Source: Vigna angularis (taxonomy: Eukaryota > Streptophyta > Magnoliopsida > Fabales > Fabaceae). Taken from it: 64,000 nt of DNA. The DNA lies in the NCBI RefSeq assembly GCF_016808095.1, contig NC_068974.1, positions 6,014,001 through 6,078,000 on the forward strand. Reading direction: 5' to 3'. The notes below the pieces were generated by a model that saw only the letters and a list, made by a program, of their open reading frames with translations, searched no databases and was not told the DNA's origin. Below are positions 36,231 through 47,089 of the stretch, piece by piece. Positions within the stretch are counted from its first letter, which is position 1. Each line of letters opens with the position of its first letter. A program made the position numbers and the translations under genes.

Positions 36231-36763
36231 TGTACTTTGAATATTGTTGTGTTTTGTGTTCTATTTTGCACTTTGAATATTTTTCTGTTATGCGTTGTTA
36301 TTTTTCACTTTGAACATTGTTGCACTTTGGGATCTCTGATCATGTATTTTGCTAGCCATATTGTTTTGGCTTCTCTGATATCAAACTTGAGTATGTATTT
36401 TGTGCTTTGAACACTTTTTGGTTATGATTTTCTTAATAGTAAAGATGTTTGTTTTGTACAATGAGCATGAGCACTTTGTGAAAGGGAACCATTGCACGAC
36501 AATTTTCTCCATCATCTTATTCTTTCATTCTATTCAATAAAATTTTACTTGTTTCTCTTTTCAATTCTTGGTTTGTAATACAATATGAGTTGCAACTAGT
36601 GTTCTAGGTGAGACTTAAATTATATTTAGTAAAAAATTGTATATTAAAGTACATTTAAACCATAATATAAGATCATCAATATAACAAACATTGTATATTA
36701 AAGTACATTTCAGATTTTTCATTCATTTAATAACAAAGAAAGATTACAATATACCCAAGTTCT

Positions 36764-37264
36764 TCATGGCAAAATGTCACTGATACAACACTTCATGACA
36801 AGACAAACAAGGATGATGTTAATGAACCCCATGAAACACAACATCCATATCAACACATTCTCCCTTTTCTGACAAACCAAAACTAATTTTTCCAAATTAA
36901 TAATCTTTCTCCTTTGCAATCCAATTGTATTATCCCTTTCCTCTACATTTTCTTCTTTGCGCCATTTAAACAAATTACATCCTCGTAATTCTTCAATTCG
37001 ACTCCGCTGTTCACAATGTGCAACCATAAACATTTCATTAATCACCAAAATAATGTATCCCAAATTAAAAACTAAAAGAAGACAACAAACCTTGTAATTA
37101 GGTTACCCCCAAAATTCCTTCCTCTCGTTCTTAACAGTTTTTGCCACTCTCAATACAGCAACCTCTCCACAATAGCATATTTGGGTGTCAACCAATCCTC
37201 TTGATGAACCACCACGAGAGCTCCCCCATGAGCGAGACGAACACTGATTCAAGAAAATTTCCAT
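36764..37264 (-). pseudogene. GRF-type zinc-finger protein gene of MULE fragment A
   Basis: Exon 1 (37264-37107) encodes an Arg/Ser-rich start (CSSRSWGSSRGG) and the first GRF half, with CYCGE, LRVAKT and RKEFWG, ending at a GT donor. After a short intron-like gap comes a long open part (37063-36764) with RGCNLFKWR, the second GRF half, then a coiled-coil-like IINLEKLVLVCQKRE and a hydrophobic C-terminal segment (MLCFMGFINIILVCLVM) that could be a membrane anchor. GRF proteins bind nucleic acid through a zinc finger. The exact exon junction is unclear: simple splicing of the visible sites does not keep frame, so the gene may be inactive. It lies convergent to mudrA. Confidence 0.65.
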
Positions 37265-37549
37265 GCGAAAGGATAAAAGCAACCTTCATGAACTGGAAGA
37301 ATCAACCCCACCCCAAACTGCAACAACGAACCCCAACGAATGAAGAGAAGAAGAACACTTCCTCAACTTAGGGCACCCACCTTAGAAGAACAAAAACAAC
37401 TTCCTCAACTAAGAAGAAGAAGAACAAACATGAAAGAAGACAGTATGTTAGAAGGAAGAAGAAGAATTGAGTTAGGCCACCCACCCGAGCTTCTTTAACA
37501 TGGAAGAAGACCTTAGGGGCAACCACGTATACGGTTCGTTTTTGTAATC

Positions 37550-37778
37550 AAACCACATTTTCATATCTGTCATTCTCAAAAAAATTGCTTTTGTGCCATG
37601 TTAGCTTACTGTTTTGCCACATCATCAATCATTTAACTCCATTGCTAACAACTTAACGGATAAGACTTGATTGATACAATTTATTACATAACATTGAGAC
37701 GATATTGGAGTATTTTTAAAACTGGGTACTAACGAAACACAAAACTCTGAATGTGGGGACGAAAAAAGTAATTAAGAC
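37550..37778 (-). repeat. MULE right terminal inverted repeat (fragment A)
   Basis: On the minus strand it reads GTCTTAATTAC...GTCCCCACATTCAGAGTTTTGTG...CCCAGTTTTAAAAAT...TTGTATCAATCAAGT. This matches the plus-strand MULE left end at 41888 (GGCTTAAATAC...CCCACATTCAGAATTTTGTG and so on). The similarity is clear but diverged. Confidence 0.65.
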
Positions 37779-38093
37779 TTTCTTAATCCTTTGAGGTATA
37801 ATCCTTAACTAAAATATCTCATTCAATATCGGAGCAATAATCATATTATAGGGACAAAATACTCTTTTTTGCACTTTATATGTTTTGTTATAAACAAATA
37901 TTATTCACTCATGCAATTTATGTTTTATGTATTTGAAAATTATAAAATAATTAAATATATTTAACCTTATCTTAATTTTACATATTCTAATGTCTTTGTC
38001 AAACTTCATCCTAAACACATTTCACAAACATTCTTAAAATAATATCTAGAAGGTATAGGACTAAAATAAAAAAAATAAAATCTTAAAAAAAAT
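37779..38093. other. MULE flank, shared with 15600-15830
   Basis: No gene. The sequence right after the MULE end (CCTTTGAGGTATAATCC) matches, in reverse, the reference site near 15770. Confidence 0.5.
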
Positions 38094-38413
38094 TAACAAG
38101 GGACATTTTTAGTATTTTTGAAAGTTTTAGTCCCACTAATGACGTTTTCTACGATTTGTTTTTCTTTAAATAAAACCAACTACGTTAACAGATTATTGGT
38201 GATTTTCACTGATCCTTTGTAAAAAAATATAAATTTACCTTAAAATGTGGTTTTATAAACTCTATTACTTACTAGTTATTATGAACTTTTTGTTATTTAC
38301 AACCGGTTTTGAAACCGTTGATATTTTGTGGTGGGTTTTAAAACGTTTGCTACTTCCTAGCGGATTTAAATTCTTGATATTGTGTGACAAATCTAAAAAC
38401 TCTTTCAAGTGAC
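38094..38413 (-). repeat. Dispersed repeat R1
   Basis: Minus-strand R1 in nearly full length, ending CTCTTTCAAGT at 38413. Confidence 0.6.
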
Positions 38414-40701
38414 ATCAGTAGTGTTTCACGACTGAAAAAGGTTCACGTGGATCACTTTTGGTAGAGGCTCGCAAAGGTTGACCATTGACAGTTACGATGA
38501 CTATGAGATGTAAGGGGAAGAGAAAATGAAAAGGGAGAGGGAAGAGAAAAAGAAAGTTAAGAGGAAGAGAAAACTCCCAAACAAAAGTTTAGCAGGAGAA
38601 AAAAAATGCATTTTTATTTTATGAAAGTATTGAACATTCGACGACGATTCTTTATATAATCGTCTTTAATGACGATTCACTATATATATTTGTTGTTATT
38701 TATCATCTTTTCCACTTTTAATAACAATTCTTTATATAACTTGTGCGATCTCTACTTTGAACAATAACTATTTAACAAACCGTTGTTAAAGAGTTAAAAA
38801 AATTACAATTTTGCCAATACACGTTTTTCTATAAATAACTTATTAAACATCATCAATCAATATCATGAAAAGTCCTTTTTACACTAGTGATGGTCTAATG
38901 CTGGTAAAACCATAACATCTTACGGTCTCTTAATATACTTTTAAAAATGATAAAGTATTTTCTAGATAAAAATAATTTACAAAAAAGTGTTGTCACACCA
39001 AGTATATACATTTTATACTTTTAAAAATGATAAAGTATTTTCTAGATAAAAATAATTTACAAAAAAGTGTTGTCACACCAAGTATATACATTTTATTCAA
39101 ATTTCTGTTTAAGTATTATAGTGATAATAAATGTTCTTGAGTTGTGAGATATACTTTGTAATCATTCACACTATGAAGTTTTTCCTAGTGAGCTAAAATT
39201 GTATTTTTTGTAGGAGATTTTTTCTTTTTGTCTATGAATTCTTAATCTTAAGAGAGATTAGAATGGTTTAAACAAGAGTGATTTGTGTATTCATTAGAAT
39301 CAAAACTAGTTTGTCTACTCGATTTTTGTAATCTTTGATTTGACTATTAAAACCTTATAAGTTATCTACTTAAAGAGGAAATTAGATGTAGCGTAAAATG
39401 GTTAGGTTGAACCAACATATAAATCTTATATGTTGTTTGATTGATATCACTATATGGTTTAATCTAAGTCTCTACGAAAAGAATCTTAAACTCTATTTAA
39501 CTATCCTCTTTTTAGAGCCAACAATTCTTACAATATTGAGGTTGTTTGATGGTTTTATCCAATTCACAAATTAAAAAAAAAAAAAGCTTTTCAAAGTGAT
39601 AACAAAAAATAATTCAATATGCTATAGAAAAACAATAATAACATATAATTTTCACTAATTCATCCCAAAATTTTATATTTCTAGTTCTCCTTTCACTAAT
39701 AAAAAAACTAATTACAAGTATTATCATTAATAGTTCTGATTGATAATAATTTATAATAGATAATTATGGTGTTAAAAAGTTCGTTATCTTTTTTTTCTAT
39801 AATTCAAGATTTGAATTGGAATTTTAACTGTTTTTTACCTAGAAAATCCTCTTTCTCATCTTCATTTTTACATATAGAAATAAAACAAAACATAATTTTC
39901 ATATCCTAGCTTTTTAATTGAAAACAAAAATTGTAATATTGTTAAAGTTCAATAGAAATTCACACTGTTAGAAGCTAAATAAGATGGTTTGGACAAGCTA
40001 GGTTTCACCACAAATTTGGTTCAATTAATTTTCTTACTTACCCAATACCTAATTAAACCTCAGTATACATAACAATCTACGACTTTATTCAAATTTAAAG
40101 ACGGACTTCGGTGCGTTGCTTACATCTCTACCATGACTAGTTAGAAAGTTTATCTTCAGAAAAAAAATGTCTATTTAAAATAATTTTTATTTTATAATCC
40201 TTAAATATAAGACCTCATTCAACTATATGAAATATATATGTAATAATAAAATTATGGGAACAAAATAAATTGATTGCAGTTTTTTAGTTTTGTTAAAAAA
40301 ACTATTAATAATTTATTCAAATATATTTTGATGTGCTTGAAAAAGTATAAAATAATTAAATATTTATATACTTATCATATTTTTACATATCCACGTTTAT
40401 ATTTGTGATTCATATTATAAAGGCTTATTACCTTTATCAGAGTTTAAGTATCACTTTCTTTTCATTGTTTTTTTCCCTCTTAATTAATAGAATTTGTCGA
40501 TAAAGTTTTCTTTAAAAAAATTGTTTTATTAATACCCAAGTTACCAGAATTAAAAAGATAAGAAAGATGAAAGGAAGTAATTGGAAAAGAAAATACAGAA
40601 ATAAATAAGAAATATTATCTTTATTCATATTTATTACTCATAATTCACCAGGAAATATTATTTCTTCTAACAATTTCTCACTCAGAAATTGTAGTGACAA
40701 A
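38414..40701 (-). repeat. 3' flank of thionin-like gene B1
   Basis: It contains a CACTA-like terminus at 38889 (minus strand). A perfect-looking tandem duplication of about 78 bp lies near 38935-39095 (TTTTATACTTTTAAAAATGA repeated). The rest is AT-rich flank matching 9857-11700 in reverse. No gene. Confidence 0.6.
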
Positions 40702-41143
40702 TTAAAACCTTTTTTTACACTCTTGCATACAAGTATTCATCAGATTATTCCCAAGATGACCAGCACCACCTGATAAACATGTAAAAATAATGGTTAAAAT
40801 CCCAAGCAATTAAAATTAATATCAAAGTCTCGAAAAAAAATTAATGAAATGAAATATAAAGGAAAAATATAAAATAATGAAAAGGAGAAAATAATTTTAG
40901 AATACCATTTTTTATGGCAATAGACTTCTGACAAGCAGTAATACAACCATAAACTGGATCAGATGATGAACAGTGTGATTCACAATTCTTCACACAATTT
41001 GGTTCAGGAAATGGTTCTTCTGCACATTTGATTTTACACCAGGCATTACACCAAAAGCTATCTGTTGATTGGCCTGCGGCAAAACTTGATAGAATCATGA
41101 CGGCCATTATAACTCCAATACTTCTTATTTCAATTTTCTCCAT
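40702..41143 (-). CDS. Thionin-like cysteine-rich secreted peptide, type B, copy 1
   Basis: Minus strand, two exons: 41143-40906 and 40769-40702, with a 136-bp phase-1 GT-AG intron, giving about 101 residues. The signal peptide covers about the first 23-24 residues (ending Ala-Ala-Gly). The mature part keeps the type A spacing: C-x3-C-x3-C, C-x3-C-x3-C, C-x3-C, then C-x3-C in exon 2. The loop between the first two cysteine triplets is shorter than in type A, and a Ser-Ser-Ser-Asp stretch follows the second triplet. The end of exon 1 (SIAIKNG) is the same in both types. A TATA element lies at 41241-41234. It is apparently intact and encodes the same exon 1 protein as the copy at 53978. The thionin-like call is by cysteine pattern. 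Confidence 0.8.
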
Positions 41144-41233
41144 AACTCTTATCTAAATTCTCTCAAAGGATCTCAAATCTGTATGCAAGATTAGATCTTA
41201 CTTTCAATGTTTCATGAAAGCTAATAAATATGA

Positions 41234-41241
41234 ATTTATAG
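41234..41241 (-). promoter_or_regulatory. Probable TATA box of gene B1
   Basis: CTATAAAT on the minus strand, 91 bases before the start codon. Confidence 0.5.
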
Positions 41242-41887
41242 AAACAGAATTTCTATACTCTTTTACTTTAGAAAATATATTTAGTAAATATGATTTTACT
41301 CTTTTACTTTCAACCTTGCTGATGTTATTTTCTCCAATGTTAAAGAATATCTTACGTTCAAGAAACCTTTTAAACAGATATTCTTCAAATATATGCAGAT
41401 ATAGCAAATTAAAAGTATTAGATGAAATTTTATAAAATGATTTGTTTCCTATTCTTCAAATATATGCAGATATAGCAAATTAAAAGGATTATATGAAATT
41501 TTATAAGATTCTTTTACTTTCAACGTGAAATCATAAAACACTTGCTGATGTTACTTTCTCCAATGTTAAAAAGAATATCTTAAGTTCAAGAAACCTCTTA
41601 AACAGATATTCTTCAAATATATGCAGATATAGCAAATTAAAGATTAGATGAAATTGTATAAGATTATTTGTTTCCTATTACATTTTGCTAATGAAAACAA
41701 ATACAGTTAATAAAAAACATCGTTATTCTTCATTGCTTATTGTGATATATTATTTTGATGTTACCAAAACACAATTATTATTGCAGTAATTTCTTCATTT
41801 GCGAATTCGTATAAATATGGACTGGTTTATTAGTTGGGGTCTTTACTTCACTACCATAACTATATCTAGAAAGTTTATTTAAAGTAA
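41242..41887 (-). promoter_or_regulatory. Upstream region of gene B1 with triplicated block
   Basis: The word CTATATCTGCATATATTTGAAGAA, with neighbouring AATTTCATCTAAT and TTTCTTGAAC words, occurs three times (near 41385-41440, 41455-41510 and 41610-41660), but only once upstream of type A genes. The far end is the MULE insertion at 41888. Confidence 0.5.
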
Positions 41888-42190
41888 GGCTTAAATACTT
41901 TATTTCGTTCCCACATTCAGAATTTTGTGTCTAGTTAATATCCAGTTTTAAAAATGCCTCAATTGCATCCCAATGTTTTGCAATTGTATCAATCAAGTTC
42001 TATACTGTTAACGGTGTTTGAATTAATAATGTTGACTTCATTGTGAATATGAGTTGTGTAACCAATGCTGTCGTGGCATTTACTTGGCATATATTAGGTT
42101 GAAGTGTTAAGCACAATATGAGTTATGTGGAAATTCAATTTTTTAGGGTTGTTAATTTGGAAAAAACTAATTAACAAAATTAGGTCTTAT
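41888..42190 (+). repeat. MULE left terminal inverted repeat (MULE-L)
   Basis: GGCTTAAATACTTTATTTCG, CCCACATTCAGAATTTTGTG, CCCAGTTTTAAAAATGCC-like and TTGTATCAATCAAGTTC words match the inverted right end at 37550-37778. The exact inner border is uncertain. Confidence 0.6.
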
Positions 42191-42949
42191 GAGAATTGAG
42201 TTGTTCGACAAAAAAAAGAAAATTTGGAGATTTATGATCGAGGGTTCATTTGCTGAGTGAATTGATTTTGTGAGCACTTGGTGAGCGAAGGAGTTTTGTG
42301 ATCGAGGGAGATTCGTGAGCGAAGGAGGTTCGTCAGCGTAGTGCGTTCGTGGCCGAATAGAGTTTGTGAGCGAATAGATTTCGTGAGGTAAGTGGGTTCG
42401 TCAGCGAAGTTAGTGATTTCGAAATGAAAAGGTGCAAGGTGCGTTTTTGATGAATTACTTTATGTAGTTACGGTCCCCCATTACTATGTTTTGCATTGTT
42501 CTCCCCCTTGATAGTGTGTTATGTTGTGGTCCCCCTAATAACATTGTCTCTGTATTGGTCCCCTTGTGTTTTGTGTTTCGTGTACGTCCCCTACTATTGT
42601 GTGTTTACTTTTGGTCCCTCATTTTGAAAATGAAATTTTGTTATGGTTTGGTTTTTGAATTGTTTATGGTGTGTTGTAGTAGGTACGTTGCATGTAGTTG
42701 GTCTGTGTTACTCACTTCTTTTGCATTGGTTCTTTTTACGAAGTTACTTCCCTCTACTTTATCCCATTCTTTTTCTTTTCTTTTCTCTCTTTGTGTGTTG
42801 AACCTGCTTTATTCCCATTGAATTCACCTCTAGAATGTAGATGCATGTGAAGGTCAGTTTTTGTAAAAGATAAATTTATGAGAACAACCAACTGCATGTA
42901 GTCTGACACCAACTTTTATATAGGCATATAATAGTTGAGAATACTTAAC

Positions 42950-44412
42950 ATGTCGAACTATGATATTGAGGTGGTGTTTCACCATGCTGGTAAGTTTGTA
43001 AATGATGACTCATTTAGATATGATGGAGGTGAAACCAATACCTTGATCACTGACCCAAGCAGATGGAGTTATTTTGAAATATTCTCTATATTGAAGGAGA
43101 TGGGTTATAGAAATGTTAAAGAGTTATGGTATTCAGTTGGTGGTTGTTGTGTGTTAGATGGAAGCTTGGAACTGCTAAGTGATGATAAAGGTGCATGTCA
43201 TCTGCTTAACATTTCCTTATTGAATTGTCAAGGTCATTTATATGCTATACACATGGTGTTAAACCCTGACTATATTAACATGTTGGAATATTTTGGTCAA
43301 CCCCAATATTATGAGGATAGTGAAGCCTAAGTTGGTGAAGTTGGTGAAGAGGGTGAACATGAACTTGGTGATGATGCTCAAGCTGAAGTTTCTGATCAGG
43401 GTGAAGCTGAAGGTGAAGTTGGTCGGGATGATGTTGTTCTTGAAGGGGATGGTGGGGATGAGGTTGTTATGGAAGGGTAGGGCCAAGGATGGGATGATGT
43501 TGTTGTTGAAGTGGACGGTAGGGATGGGGTTCTTGTTGAAAGGGAGAGTGAGGCATGGGATGATGTTTCTATTAAAGTGGATGGTGGGGATGAGGTTGTT
43601 GTGGAAGGGAAGGGTGAGGGAGAAGATGATGTTGAAGTGTATGAGTTTAATGTTAGGATTTGGATTGAGTCCCAAGACGATTTGGTCAATGAAGATGATC
43701 TTGTGGATGTTAGTATGTATGGTACGCTTATTGTGGATATAGGGCTGCCCAAAGTACATGGAAATTAAGGAAGATTAATAAACAACCACACATGCACTAG
43801 ACAATTCAGTATCGGTTTAGTTACTTCCAAATGGTTAAATGGCAGGTTGGAGAAGAGCATAAAAGAAAATCCAGATATTAATGTAAAAAAGCTCGAAATA
43901 TTTTTTGTAAGAAATGGAACACAAATGTGTTTAGATCTACAACGTGTAGGGCAAAAGCATTGACATACAAGAACATTGATGGCTGTTTCAAAGAACAATA
44001 TAAAAGACTATATGATTATGCACATGAGTTATTGAGGTCAAATCCTAGATCAATTGTGAAACTGAATGTAGAACCTAATGAGGACAACCCAATATTCAAG
44101 AGATTGTATGTGTGTTTGAAGGCATATAAGGACAATTTTGTATCATGTAGGCCTATTATACATTTGGATGGATGTTTCTTGAAAGGCAAATATAGAGGTG
44201 AGCTTTTAACTACTCCTGGAAGAGATGGTAATGACCAAATGTGTCCCTTGGCATACACTACTGAAATGGAGAATAAGAAAACATGGACTTGGTTTTTAGA
44301 ATGATTGATTGATGATCTTGGTGGTGGTGGATTTTGTTTAAGATGTACATTTGTGTCAGATCAACAACAAGTAAATGTCAACCTTTTATTCTTTACTTTC
44401 AACAAAAAGATA
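42950..44412 (+). pseudogene. mudrA transposase, N-terminal part (MULE-L)
   Basis: ATG at 42950. Residues 1-126 form the PB1-like N-terminal domain of plant MULE transposases (MSNYDIEVVFHHAGKFV, YGDGGE-like YDGGET, GYRNVKELWYSVGG). A TAA follows at 43328-43330. The frame then continues through acidic Asp/Glu/Val repeats (43340-43740) with at least one more stop. The catalytic region follows: RAKALTYKNIDGCFKEQY, IIHLDGCFLKGKYRGELL (DDE first Asp) and GRDGNDQMCPLAYT, ending near TWFLE with a TGA at about 44302. The copy breaks off at 44412. It is inactive as it stands. Confidence 0.8.
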
Positions 44413-44997
44413 TACAACAACAAACAACATTAACCAACAACAAACAAGTTCAATCAAATAACAACACTAAAAAGAAGTTCAACCAAACAACATCAACAAA
44501 CAAGTTCAACACTTAAGTTCTTCAAAACGAAAACTAACCTTCAAAAGGTGGGTTCGTCAGAATAAAGTGTCGTTACCAATGAGAGAAAAAGCAAAAGGCA
44601 CTTATGAAGGAGAAGAACACGAAAATAATCGGTCAAAACGAAAATCATACATAAAGTAGTGAATTAACATGCATTTGTATCAAATGAAAGAAAGATTACA
44701 TGTGATGCTCGTCAAACTTCGTTCCAGAAAAGTTTGAGAAGAGAAGAGGGTCTCGCGCGCTAAGATAAAGTGAATGAATTTTCAATCTCCTGCTCAAATT
44801 TTTATTGAATTCACTAACCTTTTGACATTTAACGCTGGGGCATTTGACATTTTATATTCTTTTACGTCGAATTACAATTCTAAACAATGTTTAATAATTG
44901 CATTTATTTACAAAAATGCCACCGGTCATTTTTAACATTGGCTATTCACTGGTTAGACGTTAAACGCGTGACGTTATATGCTATTTTTGTACTAGTG
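44413..44997. mobile_element. CAA-rich segment and CACTA-like end inserted in MULE-L
   Basis: 44413-44520 is CAA/AAC-rich low-complexity sequence. 44820-44997 matches 2030-2130 (TTTACAAAAATGCCACCGGT, ACGCGTGACGTTATA, ending TACTAGTG at 44997), the right end of the same CACTA-like family. No left end was seen. 44534-44800 is unrecognised. Confidence 0.55.
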
Positions 44998-46060
44998 GCT
45001 CTTGGAAGAGATGGTAGTGACCAAATGTGTCCCTTGGCATACACTGTTGTTGAAGTGGAGAATAAGAAAACATGGACTTGATTTTTAGAATGGTTGATTG
45101 ATGAACTTTGTGGTGGTGGATTTTGTTTAAGATGTACATTTGTGTCAGATCAACAAAAAGTAAGTAAACGTCAACCTTTCATTCTTTACTTTCAACAAAA
45201 AGATATACATTTAAGTCTCATACTTTGATTGATTACTCTGATAGGGACTTTTGCCAGCTTTACAAAAACCTTTGCCTGGTGTGGACCAAATGTTTTGTGT
45301 GTGCCACATATAAGCAAATTTTAGGAAGAAATTTGCTGGAAAAAATCTGAAATGCTTACTATGGAAGGTAGCATCATCAACACACCCTCAACCATGGGAG
45401 GCATTGATGAGAGAAATCAAAGACGTTAATTAAGACGCCTTTAAACACTTGATTGTTATTCCACCAAGGCAAGTATTGAAAGCTTCAATTGTTTGTTTGT
45501 TTTTCAAATTTTTAATTCTATTTGAGATTGTAGATTTTGGTCTAGGTCAAGATTTACAAGAAGACCAGCTTGTGGCACCCTTGTGAATAACATATCTGAA
45601 GCATTTAATAGTGTGATATTAGATGCAAGTAGGTATGCCCATCATAACAATGTTGGAAGACATTCTGTTGTACATGATGAAGAGATGAACAACAAATAGA
45701 GAGAAGATAAGTAGATTTCAAGGTCCCTTTACCGCAAAATTAGTAAGAGACTACAAAAGGAGTTAGAGAACACAAAATATTGGATACTTAGGTATGACAT
45801 TTAGTCTTTTACTTTATGATTTCATTTAATAGTCATTATAAACTTATATCTTGTTTATCATTTTACAAATGGTGAGGGCTGAAAATATTTGAGATCACAC
45901 ACAGATCCAACATTGTTGAAAACTTTGTGATTGATATTGATAAAAGAGAGTGTAGCTGCATAAATTGGAGTATAATGGGAATCCCATGCTCTCATGCACT
46001 CACAGCCAACTTGAACAACCCAAACTCACTCAATTTCAACAACACTTTAGAATATTGATG
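44998..46060 (+). pseudogene. mudrA transposase, C-terminal part (MULE-L)
   Basis: It restarts with GRDGSDQMCPLAY and EVENKKTW plus a stop. The blocks PGVDQMFCVCHI, WKVASSTHPQPWEALMREIKDVN and IPPRQ follow, then the part after a probable intron. An intact SWIM zinc motif CSCINWSIMGIPCSHA lies near 45950-46000, followed by LTANLNNP. Multiple stops and frameshifts make it non-functional. In the family the SWIM motif binds DNA. Confidence 0.7.
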
Positions 46061-46616
46061 TACTTTGAATATTGTTGTGTTTTGTGTTCTATTTTGCACT
46101 TTGAATATTTTTCTGTTATGCGTTGTTATTTTTCACTTTAAATATTGTTGCACTTTGGGATCTCTAATCATGTATTTTGCTAGCCATATTATTTTGGCTT
46201 CTCTGATATCAAACTTGAGTATGTAGTTTGTGCTTTGAACACTTTTTGGTTATCATTTTCTTAATGTAAATATTATACTATAGTAAAGATGTTTGTTTTG
46301 TAAAATGAGAATGAGCACTTTGTGAAAGGGAACCATTGGACGACAATGTTCTCCATCATCTTATTCTTTCATTCTATTCAATAAAAATTTACTTGTTTCT
46401 CTTTTCAATTCTTGGTTTGTAGTACAATATGAGTTGCAACTAGTGTTCTAGGTGAGACTTAAATTATATTTAGTAAAAAATTGTATATTAAAGTACATTT
46501 AAACCACAATATAAGATCATCAATATAACAAACATTGTATATTAAAGTACATTTCAGATTTTTCATTCATTTAATAACAAAGAAAGATTACAATATACCC
46601 AAGTTCTTCATGGCAA

Positions 46617-47035
46617 AATGTCACTGATACAACACTTCATGACAAGACAAACAAGAATGATGTTAATGAATCCCATGAAACACAACATCCATATCAACAC
46701 ATTTTCCCTTTTCTCACAAACCAAAACTAATTTTTCCAAATTAATAATCTTTCTCCTTTACAATCCAATTGTACTATCCATTTCCTCTACATTTTCTTCA
46801 TTGCGCCATTTAAACAAATTACATCCTCGTAATTCTTCAATTCGACTCCGTTGTTCACAATGTGCAACCATAAACATTTCATTAATCACCAAAATAATGT
46901 ATCCAAAATTAAAAACTAAAAGAAGACAACAAACCTTGTAATTAGGTTACCCCCAAAATTCCTTCCTCTCATTCTTAACAGTTTTTGCCACTCTCAATAC
47001 AGCAACCTCTCCACAATAGCATATTTGGGTGTCAA
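46617..47035 (-). pseudogene. GRF-type zinc-finger remnant (MULE-L)
   Basis: On the minus strand it matches 36764-37190. Relative to the other copies a CAA has become TAA after the IGL residues (about 46760), so the coiled-coil and membrane part is cut off. GRF exon 1 is broken at 47035 by the junction with CACTA sequence. Confidence 0.65.
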
Positions 47036-47089
47036 GTGTAGGAGTTAAAGCTTGTTGGACTCAAGTCTCACGATTACCACGTCTTAGTG

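Larger units (their letters stand above)
35145..37778 (+). mobile_element. MULE fragment A (3' half with right terminus)
   Basis: It opens with 24 bases ending TACTAGTG, the end of a CACTA-like element also found at 44974-44997. MULE sequence from GCTCTTGGAAGAGATGG follows. It directly parallels 44998-47035 (offset 9830) and then continues through the GRF gene 5' end to a right terminal inverted repeat ending at 37778. The 5' half is missing. The inverted counterpart is 57343-59976. Confidence 0.75.
33541..43517 (+). repeat. Left arm of a 10-kb inverted repeat
   Basis: Every landmark in this arm pairs with one in 51604-61580 by the same sum of coordinates (95121). This includes both thionin genes, the GRF remnant, the MULE ends and the mudrA start, so there is no net length difference over 9977 bp. 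Short stretches compared by eye near 35470, 36380 and 37510 were identical. Outer limit: an A/T tract at 33541-33550. Inner limit: the acidic repeat of mudrA near 43517, beyond which the copies clearly differ. Confidence 0.92.
41888..47035 (+). mobile_element. MULE-L (Mutator-like element, rearranged)
   Basis: It starts with the left terminal inverted repeat GGCTTAAATAC at 41888. Next come the mudrA 5' part, a foreign insert (44413-44997), then mudrA 3' sequence that restarts slightly upstream of where it broke off (44998 repeats material from about 44216), and a reversed GRF remnant. It is cut at 47035 inside GRF exon 1, where CACTA sequence begins, so the right terminus is missing. The outer part (to 43517) belongs to the palindrome arm. 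Confidence 0.75.

Noticed and set aside
37141..37371. 76-codon plus-strand open frame (mirror at 57750-57980)
   Set aside because: Antisense to GRF exon 1, which shows recognisable zinc-finger residues on the other strand.
42486..42821. 111-codon open frame (and mirror at 52300-52635)
   Set aside because: It lies in the MULE leader between terminal repeat and mudrA, is hydrophobic and Leu/Cys/Val-rich from T-rich DNA, and has no recognisable domain.
43259..43759. Long minus-strand open frames rich in Asn/Ile/Pro/Ser
   Set aside because: They are antisense to the acidic mudrA repeat; the same frames appear mirrored at 51296-51862. Composition explains them.
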